Source of the DNA: Straminergon stramineum
Lineage: Eukaryota; Streptophyta; Bryopsida; Hypnales; Calliergonaceae
Length of the DNA stretch: 64,000 bases
Assembly (NCBI GenBank): GCA_963920665.1
Contig: OY987263.1
Coordinates: forward strand, 31,918,547 to 31,982,546
Direction: 5' to 3'
Below, piece by piece: positions 23,595 through 36,590 of the stretch. Position 1 is the first letter of the stretch; each line of letters opens with the position of its first letter. The translations under genes were made by a program, and so were the position numbers. Below the pieces are notes generated by a model. It was not told where the DNA came from and did not search any database. It was given only the letters and a program-made list of their open reading frames with translations.

Positions 23595-25640
23595 AGGTAG
23601 GAGTTTGCCTTCATACCATAGCTAATCTTTTTTAAATTCCCACACAAAGACAAGTGTGAGAAATGGCGAGAGCAATTAAAATTTTCTTTTTGACAAAGTT
23701 TGAATTTGTTATAACTTTGAAGTGTTCTACCCATTGTGGTCCAAAAGAGTCTCTAGACTATTGTAGCAAGGGTCACTTTCGGCGAAAAAATAATGAAAAA
23801 TTTCAAAGCCTAATGATTATGAGAATTAACAAGTCACCTTGCCAAATCCAAGGAAAATTAATTGTAAAGAATGTCAAAATGTTGTAAGAAATAGTGAAAT
23901 ACCAATGCAATTTGATGCCAACACACGTCTTCCAAATGATAGGTGGAGTGGTTTATATGATAAGGAAATCCATTGTCCATCATGAATACTCAAAGGGTAT
24001 GGAACAATATGAAGATGAGAGCTTCACTACTCATTTTCAAAAAAACTCTATACATTTTTATAATAGTCTACTACACTTTTAACACTTGAAGTGCAAATAC
24101 ATAGTTTTTATTTTCAAATTTGGCCAATGCACTAAAAAATGACAGTTTTTGACAATTTCTCTTAAAAAACACTCATGGTCCTTCAAAGGTTAATAGAGAT
24201 AAAGTTGTAATAATTGATTTAAATTAAATAAAAATAATTCAAATCAATCACAAATCATGCTTTGTTAGAATGTAGGACAAGATTTCATCACATGTGTAAG
24301 CAAGTGCAAGAATTCATTTAAATTTAATTAAAGTGAGTAGTATATAGCATACAATATTCTCAATAAATAACGAGAGAATCAAGCTCTACAACAAAGAGGG
24401 TTGTATAAAGTTTTTTCATTCATTTTTTTATTTTAATTTTTTTGGAAAAGAGTACTTGTTTGTTAACCTTTTGAGAATGATGGGTCTTAGGCTATTGTTA
24501 TATATAATTGTACATGTGAAAAGAATGGACCATATTTGAATATGACTTCAACATCGGAGGCCGTGATTTATGGCACAATTGCAAAACCTCATCATTTCCT
24601 TTATGACTCCAATCTGGCTACAAAACGTGCTAGAATTCACGATTGAATGGGTTCAATGAAGGCTTTTGTAGTTTCTTTTCCCAAATTGATCTTTTGATGT
24701 TAGGACAATATATACATAGCAACAACTTAAATGGGCTCAAATGTGCAAGGGGACATGTAGGTACATCACTTGCAAATGGGAGTAGAGTCATATCATGTTT
24801 ATGAATATGGATAGTTAAGTCTCAATTGACTTGTTAGTGGCAACAATTAGCCATGGCATTTGCCTAATACAAAGTTTAGGCGATGATCACTTGCTCTCAA
24901 AATTTGGCTTGCCTACCATTGTGAATAGATATTGCCTATTCCGTATTTGAAAAAATAAAAAACATTGGCCTCGGTCAATACACAAAACTATCTACATTCT
25001 AATTAACATGCAACATGTTGTGAAAAAAGGAGGCAGAGGCACCAATGGAATGCATTCATGCTTTGCAATGACTCCACCTTCCATACATTGCTTCACACTC
25101 TACTAAATCTGCCTTGATTCTAGCACCAAAATTTGAAAGGAAGGTGCCCTAGGGAGTTCTACTTTGAAAATTTGTAGAAATTAGATGCCTTATCCAAAAA
25201 TTCTAATTTTTTGTAAATTCATGATTTTCAATTGCTAATATTGAAAAAATATTTTTTCTAGAAAAATTTGACCCCAACTATGCTAAATTGCTTAAATTGA
25301 TAGTTATGGATGTTCCTACCTTGAATGTTTATCTTAATCACACATGCCCACTTCATAGTTGCACTCCTTCAAATGTAGGTTGCTCGCCATGGTTTCTCAA
25401 TGTACATCATTTAGACGTACAATTCCATGTACACTATAACACTAGATGAGTGACAAATGTTGGTTGTACACCAAGTATTCCTTGCATACTCCCATACACG
25501 AAGTATTGTTCCTCTAATTTCACGGGGTTCATTGCTACCTTGCCACAAGGTTGCCGAAGTAATGATTGAGTATGCATTGCCAATTGATGCTAGAAGTCAC
25601 CAAGGTAATAAAATAGGGCCCAAATGATAGATCATAGGGA
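23595..25640. other. AT-rich intergenic DNA
   Basis: Around 24080-24195 there is a relic resembling 2340-2460 (GCAGTTTTTGACAATATCTC-like, then CCTTCAAAGGTTAA). Two adjoining frames at 23663-24082 are probably part of that relic. No gene is recognised. Confidence 0.35.
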
Positions 25641-26285
25641 TTGAGTTTGATCATAATGATCAAACTCATTGACATTGATGTCGTATGGCCAACAAACAAT
25701 TGCTATAGCTATGCCTATAGAATGAGACATGTTTACTCAAGTTTCTTCAACAACTTGAGCATGGTCTATTTCATCGATAAAAGGATGCCAAGTTTCAAGA
25801 GGATTCTCTACATATTGTCAACAACCAACAAATGGGAGCATGACAAGTCTCCAATCAAGCATAGGCAAAACACAACAAGACCTATGCTATGGCATTTCCA
25901 ATATGAGGAATGTTATCTTCTGAATGATATACTTGTATGTGCAAGGTCTCTTTTCTAGACGGGCACAAGTGAATCACAATATAAAGACCAACCAATTTCT
26001 GCCAACAACCTATTTCCATCATCCTATTTTTTAGAAACACAAGGACAAAGAGAATTAATTAATAAAGGAAGAAAACGAACAACCAAGGTCGTAGGAGCAA
26101 CTCAACTTGGAAAGGAGGCCGAGGAAGAGATGCCACTCATGCTTGTGGAGAGTACCAAAACAAAAGACCTCATTTTTATACCACATGTCCTAGAATTCCT
26201 AGCAAAGGAGTCTTTGCATATCGTTATTACAACTATTGTAGAAGGAAAGGATGTGGTTTCTCTAAGCCATGCCTTCAAGGATTGA
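25641..26285 (+). pseudogene. Unidentified 215-codon frame interrupted by one TAG
   Basis: A frame open from 25641 to 25955 meets TAG (25956-25958) and then stays open in the same phase for 108 more codons to TGA (26283-26285). The second half has an acidic, helix-like stretch (LGKEAEEEMPLMLVESTKTK) followed by a hydrophobic segment (FLAKESLHIVITTIVEGK). I do not recognise either half. Such a long frame with a single stop is unusual at this AT content, which argues for a dead coding sequence or transposon frame. Its end overlaps the antisense LINE fragment, so chance or element-derived openness is possible. Confidence 0.25.
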
Positions 26286-26624
26286 ATCCCTCCAAGCAAG
26301 GGAGCTAATTTCTGGGACACGAATGATATCCCTCTTGAAGACATGCTTGTTACGAGCACACCAAATCCTCCTTAAGATGGGTAACCTTAAGATATTGCTG
26401 GTGATGTTGAATTTGCAATTTATAGGAGTGTCGTGGCCTTCCATGTTGTAAGAACTTTGGGGAATGTCCATGATGGCTTCCCTCCATGAAGGGATCTCAT
26501 GGAGGCCCACAGCACAATGAATGTGCTTGAATTGGTACCAAACTCTAAGAGTAACCTTGCATAAATAGAAGAGGTGCTTGATCATCTCTCTATTGTTTTG
26601 CGTACAACACTAGCAAGTTGGGGA
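26262..26624 (-). pseudogene. LINE (plant L1-type) ORF2 3' end, zf-RVT domain remnant
   Basis: Read on the minus strand, the frame gives SPTC, a stop, then CCTQNNREMIKHLFYLCK. This keeps the C-x2-C-x9-H-x4-C zinc knuckle of the domain that follows reverse transcriptase in plant L1-like LINEs, although TAG lies inside the first CxxC. It continues with VW, a tryptophan in SWREA, and IWCARNKHVF, the typical WxxRNxxxF signature. The remaining frame runs about 107 codons to a stop at 26262. The endonuclease and catalytic reverse transcriptase regions are absent nearby, so the copy is dead. Confidence 0.75.
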
Positions 26625-27098
26625 AAATCCCATGACGGATCATCCTACTTTTGGCCCCAATTCCAATATAAAATTCATCCAAATCCATTCATTTTATGAA
26701 AAAATCAATGCATTAATGCCAACATGGGGTAGTGAATTAGTTCATTATTGGTGAATACTTAAGTGCCATGAGATAAATGGAAAGGTGGATTGTTTATAAG
26801 TTGTTTATAACCACATTCTATAGGTGGTTTTGTAATTTCAAAGCATACCACTTTAGAAATTCACAAAAATTACAATTTTAATCACAAAATTATAATCCTA
26901 CTTGGTTTTAATTCATGAAATAAGTGCACACCTCTAAAAAATATGTGTCCTTCTTGGAGTTGGCCCAAGATATTCAAAATGAAAATTAGAGTGGTAATAG
27001 GCTTGTCTACCTTAAAATGAATCTATTATATTACATACAAAGTGTCACGATTCATGTCATGACCGATTGTCACAAATATGGTCACATTTTCATTCTCC

Positions 27099-27437
27099 TC
27101 AGTTCAATGTTGCACTTGTTGTAATGCATACTAGCAAAAACTTGTTGCAATGCAACATTGAACTAACATAGTTGTAATTGCAATGTAAAAGTAAAACAAC
27201 ATGTGCCACCATTTTTTGTTGGCAATGTTGGTGGTATAGCCTACTTATCTTTGATCTTGTACATCTACCCCTCATGTTCTTTGTGTAGAAAATTTGAATT
27301 GGAGAATTGTCCACCTCAATAAAACTCATGTCCACTTTCCTCGGCACTTGCAAACCAAACTCAATGGTTGCAAGAAGTACACCACCTTGTAGTTTGTCCA
27401 ATACATTGCATCCATATGCTAGTCTCCATGAATTCAC
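27099..27437 (-). pseudogene. Probable LINE ORF1 (gag-like) fragment
   Basis: A 112-codon minus-strand frame reads, in part, PRKVDMSFIEVDNSPIQIFY and then NMRGRC. In plant LINE ORF1 proteins this kind of strand pair precedes a CCHC knuckle. Here the knuckle appears as C-x2-S-x4-L-x4-C: Cys to Ser and His to Leu are each single-base changes from CCHC. It lies upstream, on the same strand, of the ORF2 3' fragment at 26262-26624. That is the expected order for one LINE with most of ORF2 deleted. The family call rests on a decayed motif. Confidence 0.45.
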
Positions 27438-27537
27438 ATATGTAATGTGCCTTTTGGCTTGTTCTTCTTTATGGTCAAAGATGTAGGAAACCTTAGCCTA
27501 AGCTAAGAAGATTTAAAGTTTCATATTCTAGTCGTGT

Positions 27538-27752
27538 GAGGTGAAAAAAATCTATTTTCTTCACTTCAAACACAAATATCTTGCAATCTATGTGGTCAAA
27601 GCTTTTGAAATTTCTTTCTCATATTTGTACACTACTTTAGTGCAAGATCCTATGATTAGATGTGCAAAATAATAATCTCAAAAGTCATTTTTTATTTGCA
27701 ATTTTGAGCATTTTTGATGGAAAAAAGCCTTGAGACTTTAGGGGTTATATAT
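27538..27752 (+). repeat. Family A element, 3' end fragment
   Basis: Contains the core CAAATATCTTGCAATCTATG followed by TGGTCAAA, then GCAAGATCCTATGATTAGAT, and ends GACTTTAGGGGTTA. Collinear with about 6330-6534 and 42300-42505. Confidence 0.65.
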
Positions 27753-27755
27753 CCA

Positions 27756-30700
27756 ATGTTTTTTCTAATTCATTTGTACCTATTGTTGAAGGATTCAAGA
27801 TTATTTGGGATCTTCTTGTGATTTTGTCAATTTTGAGTGACTTATCTATTGCTCGAGCTTAAATGTTCATGTCAAAATCTATGAGTTATGTGTTTCTTTT
27901 GTGGGATTAGATATTGTCTAAAGTCAACAATAATTTGGAACCCTTGCTTAATACTTTGTCATTGCACCAAGGGATCTCTTGATGATTCTTATTTGAATTG
28001 TGTCAATGGAAGATCTCTACGTATTTCACATACAAAATGTTGCAAGTTTGTGAAATACACCAAGAGATTTTTCACTAAAAATAGTGGTTGTACATTGACC
28101 CTCTCTACATGTAATAAAGTTCGAGTAGTATGACTTTACTTATACTCCGAGGGATAAAAGGAAATTGTCCATGTCTTAAATATAAGCATGTTTAAGAAGT
28201 TGAAGTAGAGCATAGAATCCCTCCAAACATAATCTTTTGTGACACAGACTAGTTAATCCTATCATTGTTCTCTAGTATCGAGAGATCCTCTATGCAATAT
28301 ATGGGTTATAAGGTAGATTTTATTTTTGGAATTCTAAAATTCTAAAATTAATTAAATATGTATTCAATTTATAAATACCATTTGGCCAATTTATGTGATC
28401 CTTAGTGGTGACCTCAAATCTCATTTTTTAACTTCAAATTTTCATTTCTAGGCTACAAATAGTACTACCTCCCCCACAAATGATATAGATGACATCCAAT
28501 TGGGGATTTTTTTTTAAATAAAAAACTATTTTTTAATAAACATAAAAACCTTGTCTTGTTTTTATAATATTTTTGTATGCCTTAATTATGAATTTGGAGT
28601 CCTTTGGACGTATAATGCAAAAGTTAAGGCCAAAAATCATATTGTTTGACAACAAGTGACAAGAAAAAATACAATTGTGTCTTGCAATTGCTCCGTATTG
28701 ATAAATTCAAATCAATGCACATTATTAGTATAAAGACTAGATGGTAGGATAGGGATTTGAAGAGCTATTCTTAAAATTGTATTCTAACTTTTGTATAGTG
28801 CTCCTATGTCTACTCCCATTTGGTATAAAAGCCACATGTGTTTCACGCAACAATCCAACAAAAAAATCATAAATTTCTACAAAAATCAATCAAAAGGGAA
28901 ATTTTTTTGAGCATCCTTAATATTGACTCTTGAATTTTATTTTTTTATATGCTTCCCTTCTCTTCCTCCTCTGTCTTTCTTTTTACCTTTGCAATTAAAC
29001 CTTCTAGGATGCCTAAGCTTCAAGTTGTTTTTATTTTATCGTAGAGTGCCACATATCTAGACTTACATTTGAAAACTAAATCAAATTTTTGTCTTGTCAC
29101 CACACTTATTGGACTTTAAACTTGTACGTCCATTGTCAAATAAGACCTCCATCTTTTTCTTGGTCCCAAATTACTTATCTCCTTCAGCAGTGTGATTCAA
29201 ACACAATTTCTATCTACATTTGAAGATGAAGAAATAAATGAATGAAATAAAAGAAGTTCACTTGAACTAGAGTTGGGGACAAAGAGACCCATTCCTCATT
29301 GAGACTCTTCTTTATAAAGTCAATACTTTACCAAATATTACTACTATCTATGAATTGTGAAAGCTACAAATGAAAGGTACAAGAGATTAAATCATAAGTT
29401 AAGTCATATCAAATATAGAAAAACAATAGTAAGAAAAAATTAGAAATAATAAATTAAATTACGGTTAGAAGGCTCCAAAAGTTGTTTTAAATCCACCACC
29501 AATTTACTACTAATTTGATACTAATCCATTATCAATCTACAAGACCCTCACTTAATTTGAAACTCTTTTAAGCTTTAAAGGGCAGTTTAGAGCCAAAACA
29601 ATGTTGTTGGATGTTAATGAGTATGGCACATTCCTTGGGATAATAGTTGCAAAACTGTGCTTGGCAAGGGTTAAAAAGATGGTTGGTCAATTACTAGTAC
29701 CTTAAATTTTATTACACTTCTTCCCCCTTTTTCAACTTTCTAAATCTATACACGATTTTAAATTTGGTGAAAAATTGATTCTATAGGAAAGGTTCAAGTG
29801 AGGAATGGACTTTTCCATCTACATCTCTAATTAGCTATGAACAATTATTTTTTGTTCTTCATTCTAGAACAAATTGAATTAAATAATTCAAGATTTCTAG
29901 TTTATTATTTGACCACTACATATCAAAAACCTTCTACAGATTGAGGGTTCTACAACAATTTGAAGTCGATTGGGTCAATGTCCAAAATTATTTGTGGATC
30001 TTGAATTTTTTAGAAATCTAATTTCTAAAATTGATATTTTTTGAAAATCATTTAAGTTGGATTGCATTTCATAGTGACTTAAAACAAATAACCTCCAATC
30101 TTTCTTTTAGACGATATTTATAAACAACCCTACCGATTTCCTTTTCCAAATAACTAAGTTTCCTTTGCTTCTTTCTTTATCAATACATGCATAAAATGCT
30201 TTCATTACTACTAAAAAGACTAGTATCCTACTTGAAGGTCAAATTCGACATAAATTAGGTTATATAAAAAAAAGTGTCACAAGTCATTATGTGACTGGTG
30301 TGAAGTGACATGGACCCCTAAGAATCTGATGTGGAAATTCAATTTTTGTCGGCACCTTCAGAGTGCCAAATCAGACCTTCACGTGTATGAACCAGGTCAA
30401 CACAGAAGTTGAAACTACACTTACTGCACACCGTTGAAGAATGGGTCCAATAGAAAGACTTAACTTCCATTGCTCTTTTAACAAAATTTTGATACTAGAT
30501 GGCTACAAAGCAATGTATGGGGAATACCAACATTTAGTTATGAGCTAGCCAGTTGATTTTGATAATTTCTTAACAAGGTAGAAAAGTGTAGGAAATGGTT
30601 CCGAATGAAAAAAAGAGATTTTCGGAAATGAACTAAGTAGGAAAAAAAACTTTGTCAATTTTGTTGTTTGTTCTAGAAGTATGTAGGAAAATTATCGATT

Positions 30701-31529
30701 TACATGTCTTTTTTAGGAAATTATTTTGACATGTATAGAGAATTTTTTTTGTAGTATACCTAGTGTGTTATACTTTGCTCACAACATTTTATGTAATTGG
30801 CTTGAAGTATATGGGATTCCCAAATAAATAAAATAGTTAAGTTTGTAAATTTGGAGGTAGCTATCTTTTGTTGTTGGAACTTGGAAAAACTTCTAGAATA
30901 CTGAGTTTATGAGACTTGACTTGTAGTACTAACCAACCTCCAAAAAATATTTGGACCCTTTTTGGATCCTTGTATTTTCCGAAGGCTACATCCTTGCCCC
31001 TAAGTTGGTAGGGGCTTTGCCAAGTTCAACTCCTACCAAGGATACTCTAAGAAAAAAATTGAAAGTGAAAGACAAGAACACTTTAACCAAAAAAATGGGG
31101 AGTGAATAAAAATCCACCACCAAAACATAGAACCAGCCCCATTTTTGACATTTAGGAAAGCGGCAAATTCAAAAACAAAAATGGCGGCTAATTGCCTAAT
31201 TCCATTAGGAAATGGGGGATGTCAACCGATAAAATTTACACCCTCTAGGTCCACTTCCAGGTAAAATTTGAAAAATCTGAGCCACCTTCTAGAAGCTAGA
31301 AAATTCTCCGATTCTCCAACAGAACTCCCTGGACTGTGCTACTAAGAATAAAATTTCACAACCGGCACATGCATGATGATACGGTACTGTCCACAGCGGT
31401 GGCTATGGGAGAACAAAATGCACTCATCCCACAAACTTCATGGTAAGCTTAATGTATTTTTCTTGGCAGCAGCAGCAGACTTGGCAAGATACTGTATGTT
31501 CCAAGTCCCCCTCCAATTTTAATTTACAG
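27756..31529. other. AT-rich intergenic DNA, nothing recognised
   Basis: About 3.8 kb in which I find no protein-like frame, no clear inverted repeat and no known element end. The frame at 27888-28133 has no motif that I recognise. Confidence 0.4.
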
Positions 31530-31732
31530 CCGACATATGGATAAGGCCACAGCCAGGGATAAAGGACAAAAAAAACATAGATTTTGAAGAAAGAATCAAA
31601 CAGCTCATTGGCTTGGACAAGAAGCTGCAACGAGAGATTAATATCCTTCAGTCGTACACCCTGCAAAAAGAGCTTATGCTTTTCTCCGTGGTGCACGTGT
31701 GGTCAGTGTACAAACTTGGCCCTTATTTTGTG
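31530..31732 (+). CDS. Candidate isolated exon, coiled-coil-like peptide
   Basis: AATTTACAG ends at 31529 and GTAAGT starts at 31733, a strong acceptor and donor around 203 bases open in one frame (2 bases plus 67 codons). An in-frame TAA stands 5-7 bases upstream of the acceptor, so the frame is closed unless spliced. The peptide has a charged heptad-like stretch (IDFEERIKQLIGLDKKLQRE) followed by a hydrophobic end (MLFSVVHVWSVYKLGPYFV). I do not recognise the family. An ATG-led segment upstream (31405-31442, with a good donor) is out of phase with it. It may be a captured exon, part of a decayed gene, or chance; a 90-codon frame is also open on the opposite strand. Confidence 0.3.
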
Positions 31733-33189
31733 GTAAGTTGTAAGTTGGGTAGGCCTCTATCTCGCTTGCAATGAAAGGAATTTATAGTATTTCATGTAAG
31801 AAAGTAAATTATACTAATTCATATAAGAAGACACATTCAAAAAAGTGTCACCGCGCGTATCTATACATTATTAAGAAATCTAGGGAATTTTCACACCCTT
31901 TTGTGAGGTCCCATGTATTAAGTCTTTTTGTTCAAAACACCTAGCTAGATGGATCGATAGCTAGAAAGGGTAAAAGTTCCTTTTGTACATCACTAGCACC
32001 GTTTGAATGTGTGCCAAATACAAGCATGTAATAGGTAAAAGTACTCTTATACATTGCAAGAAAAATATCCTTTAATTAAAAAGTTTTTCCATGCACAAGA
32101 TAAAAATTATTCAAATGGAAAAAAAAACTCGTTCACTCATAGGTTCAAAGATAATGTTTTAGTTCTATGTATTCCCTTTCATAGGATTAAATTATTCAAG
32201 TAAACATTCTTTTTCCTTTATAGAGATTTTCAAAAATTATAATACAAAAAAAATTCATGATTAAAAACTCTTGAACATAATAGGAATGAAGTTCTCCTCA
32301 AGGTAAAAGTTGTCTTCATCCAATAAATAATTTTATTTGTATGTGAAAAAGACATATTTTGATCTTTATGCACAAATTTCATAACTCTCATTATCACGAT
32401 TCTACAAGTTCAATCAAACTGGTGGAAGTGTAAAGCATAATGAAGTGACTTGACGAATTTGACAAAGATTTAACGTGAGTTGTTGCATAATTGACCCTGT
32501 TGCAAATCAACCCCAAAACATTCTTATCTAAAATATACATAATTGAATTATGGAAGTGTAGTGTCCATTTTAGTAACACGTATATTATCATTTAGAAAAT
32601 TTATGGTTTATTCATTTAAGGTGTTCAAAAAAATGATGCTAAGATAACCTAGAATCTTCTTGAATAAGACTTCACAACAATTAAGACAATTTCATAAAAA
32701 GATTCATGCTTAGATACAAACATAGTCAAATTAAATTGCAGTTGCTATAGTATGAAGCATGCATAAGAACATCTGCACATGCTAATCTCATAAATAAACT
32801 CTATGGATATAGGAATAACTTATATGTGTGTGTTTGTTGGAAGTAAAAACAAGGGCTCTCAACACTAGCTCTAGGACAATCTCTTGGGTGGTTGGTGTTG
32901 TGACTTTCTTGTGTTGCTAAGTTGTAGGTTATTTCAGAGTGAAGAAATTTAAGGTCCCTTCTATTGTTTTAGATAATGTTAGCAAATTCTCAAAGGGATA
33001 GGTTTGCAAGGATGGATTACAACATTGAACAATTGTAATTGTCAAGTTTTTGTGCACAAAGAACATAGTGGGAACATCAATCAAGTCACAATGATCATGC
33101 CATTTCTTTTTGTTGAAAGCATAGTAGATTGTTGTTGCTCCTCAAAATAAAGGGACCTAAAATGACATCCCGAGAATGACATCACCTAT
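31733..33189. other. AT-rich intergenic DNA
   Basis: No gene, element end or inverted repeat was recognised. Confidence 0.4.
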
Positions 33190-34163
33190 CGTTGGCTCAT
33201 CGCCAGAGGGGACAAAAAGTGTCCTCACATTGTCTAGAAGTCAAATTCAAAGTGTTGTTACTTTTGCATCCAATGTCCAAATTCAATAAAACTAGTTGGA
33301 AAAGTTGATCATACTAGTCTCTTTTCACTGGTAAAATTTTCAGATCAATCTAAGATGTCTTGAGTTTTTGAAAGAGCCCTTCGAAGTTCACAGGTTCAAT
33401 TGAGTGCATCATATTGCATTCTGATGGCCGCAACTTTGGGGGTTTGTAACTTTTTCATAAAATGTTTTTTTTCAATAATTTTTTTTGGGTTTTCTTCCTC
33501 TCAAGGTCTAATTATTGTGGTAAAATTTTCATGTCAATCCAAGTTGTTTTGAATGTTTGGGAGCAATTCAAAGTTCAAAATCCAAACATTTTTGCATTAA
33601 CTTCCGCAGCTTATAACTACTTCGTACATGGTTTGTTTTTAGTAATTTTTTGTTGGAAAAGTTTTACATACTAGTCAAGTTTGTGTGATTAAAATTTCAT
33701 ATCAATCCAAGAGGTAATGAGTGAATGAGAGGCATTTTAGTAGAGGGAGGTTCAACCATAGATGTGATTTTTTGCTACCTTTTTCATTGTTTTTTGACAT
33801 TTCAAAACAATTTTGCAAACACAATGAGCCAATTGAATGATATTTTTTTTCACTTAAGAGTTTGTCTTTTGGTTTTGAATCACTTTGTAGTTAAATTTTT
33901 TTCATTTGACTAGGTTTAGAAATCAAATTTCACCTCCAAATGTGTTTTAAAGAAAATTTCAACATCTTTTCTCAACACTAAAACATTACAATCATTCAAT
34001 CTATAGTCAAATGATCCCAAATATGTTTCACACCATCTACGAACATGCACACTACAAGATTGTACGGTTGAGATTTTCATACTTCACTAAAATTTAGACT
34101 TATAGTACTTAAAAAGCAAGGATGCTTTTACTCATGTTTGGACTTCAGGCGATGAGGGGTTAA
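33190..34163 (+). mobile_element. Family B TIR element, copy 2 (~974 bp)
   Basis: Starts GCTCATCGCCAGAGGGGACA (after degenerate first bases) and ends CAGGCGATGAGGGGTTAA. It is collinear with 22409-23375 over its whole length, including the three internal modules and the core AATCATTCAATCTAT. Frames at 33462-33913 lie within the modules and are not genes. Confidence 0.8.
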
Positions 34164-34902
34164 AGTATCATCACATTCATATGGTCATTTGCAAGATTTT
34201 TCTTTCTTCAGTATGACTTGGCAAGACCTCAATCTTGAATTGATGCCTTGTAGCTTGATTCTAACTTTGTGTGTGTGTATGGTAATTCCATAGTCTAAAG
34301 TTTGAATCCAAATATTTTTGTGTCAAATTTAAGTGTATCTTAATATCCTAAACTCCTTGGAGTCAAGATTCAAAAAATAATCCTAAAATTGCCAATTAAA
34401 CAATACCTTCTAAAAAGAGGTTGTAAATCAAAATTGATCAATTATTTAGAGTTTGTAACTATAAGATGTTTGTCTTGACTTGAACAAGGGTCATGCCTAA
34501 AAAATAGTGTCTAAAAGTAATGTATGAGTAAGATATAACCAAGAAAAGTGCAACACAATGGTTTCTTCAAGCTTGCCGAAACTTTTGACAATGTAGCTTT
34601 GTCAAAATGTCAAGTTTTCAAGTACCACAACTTAAAATTTTACTTTGCAAAAAGATCTAAAAACTTAGAGTTGGATAGAGCTTCAAGTTAGAAAGAAGTA
34701 TGCAAATTTTCAAAACAAAACAATGCTTTGTTCCACCAATGCAAATTGGAGGTAAAATAAATCATTTAAAAAAATTAACCTTTAGATCTTTGTAAAAAAA
34801 TAGATTCCCTAGAAGATAGTTTGATCCTACAATCTAAGAAAAATCCAAAATTTGATACTTCACTTTAGATTAGTGTTCAAGAAATTTTTAGAACTCCTTC
34901 AA
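34164..34902. other. AT-rich intergenic DNA
   Basis: Nothing recognised. Confidence 0.35.
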
Positions 34903-35627
34903 CTCATTGCATGAAACACTTGTACTATTTTTTGTCACACGTTACATGCTGATTAGTTTTTGGGCCATAACTTTTGTGTTTAATCTCTAAATGACTCAAA
35001 ATTCATACACAAGGTACTTATGACTATTGTACACCTTGCCTAATTTTATTTGGAATTTTTCAATTATTTTTCCTATTTAATAGTAACCCCCAATTTTATG
35101 TCACATTTGCCAATTTTTTTTTTAACAAAGTAGTACCCATAGAAAAGTAATCAAAGATAAAATTTGGAACAAATGGTCTTGTAGTATACCTTTAGCTACT
35201 CTTCAAAGTATTTTTTAAAATAGTTGATTATATGTCGGGTAGAAGTCCAAAAAGTGAGCCTCTTTCTACTTGCATTTCAAAACATATAAATTATTATCAT
35301 TACTATTATTATTATTATTTTTGGAGAATGACCATCTCCTTAGAGTTGCTACAAATGGCCAATTTTTTTCTTTAATTATTTTCTTATTTTTTATTGATTA
35401 AAATATTGAAGTATCTATTTTCTTAAGATTTGGCACTTTTCTAGTTTCCCTGCTTAGAGAATTTTTTAAAGAATTTTCTCGAGTGTTTACCTTCATCTCA
35501 AGGGTGCATACCTTGATCATATTTTTAATTTTTTTAAAAATAGTTTCCTAATTTTAAAGTACTCTTAAAAAAATCACGAGTACTATTGTAAAATTCAACA
35601 AATAGTACAGGTATTTTGTGCAATCAC
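34903..35627 (+). mobile_element. Family D long TIR element, copy 1 (~725 bp)
   Basis: The left end, CATTGCATGAAACACTTG, and right end, TTTTGTGCAATCAC, are decayed versions of the family termini. The interior (TGCTGATTAGTTTTTGGGCC, CATAACTTTTGTGTTTAATC, TGACCATCTCCTTAGAGTTG) is collinear with 57087-57803. An ATT microsatellite has grown at about 35300-35322. Non-coding. Confidence 0.75.
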
Positions 35628-36590
35628 CCTAAAATGAATCATTTTTCTTCAAATTGTTCTATGCTGCCCCTAAAAGGTATTGCTCAAAATTGGTACTTAA
35701 TTATCAAAACTTAGTGGAATTCTTTTGCAAGAAAATGGCATCCATTAGTACATTGTCAAAGTCTTTCATTAGTCCTTCTAAAGCCAATCACATGACACTA
35801 TCCACATTTGTTGTTGTCATGTGATTTCAAAACTTCTACTTAATCTTATTTTGCATAGAAAAAGCCCTTTCACACATTTCAGTGCTCAAACATTGACACT
35901 TGTCAATTTCAACAAGGGTTAGAAGGTCCAGTTACTTCAATTTCAAAGATGAAATCCAATTAATAAAAGCCCATAAACCTCCAAAAGTCTTTGAAAGTCC
36001 TCAATGCTTCTTTGTAGCTTGAAAGTAAAATATTCTTGCTTACTAGTTGTTGTGTCTACCAAGGGAGGAAAGGTCCTTCCTTCTTGACTTTTCCTACCCA
36101 TACTACTTCAAAAGAAGATCAAATTCTACATTGCTCTACAATGTTAAACTAGTTTGCTTATGAGGTGTATGAATTGGATTAAGGATTTTAAAAGCATTGA
36201 TGACATTATTGTCTTCAAACCTAAACTCTAAAGCCATGCAAAATGCCTCATCATAAAACATTTGAAATGCTAAAGCAACCTCCAATTCATCACCTTTAGG
36301 ATCCTATTTTGGCCCCTTTATTTTGTTAGGTGAGTGATTGAGGTAACTAGATGGGGATCCAAATTTGGGGAGGACATAAAAACTTGCAAGTTGGATTAAA
36401 TTTGTTGTTGTTCAATTCATCATAGTCAAGAAAAAAGTATATCCGAATGGATGCCATCTCTATTTTCATAATAGACCTACTAGTAGAAATATCAACAAGT
36501 TTACATTGCAAAATCAAAACAATTTTTAAAGCATGTGTAGAATATCTACCAATAAACGCAGAATTTAAATAAATTTAAAATCATGTAACA
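35628..36590. other. AT-rich intergenic DNA
   Basis: Nothing recognised; frames are short. Confidence 0.35.

Noticed and set aside
27099..27437. Reading this minus frame as a host zinc-finger gene
   Set aside because: The knuckle is broken at two ligand positions and it sits upstream, on the same strand, of a LINE ORF2 end, so a LINE ORF1 relic fits better.
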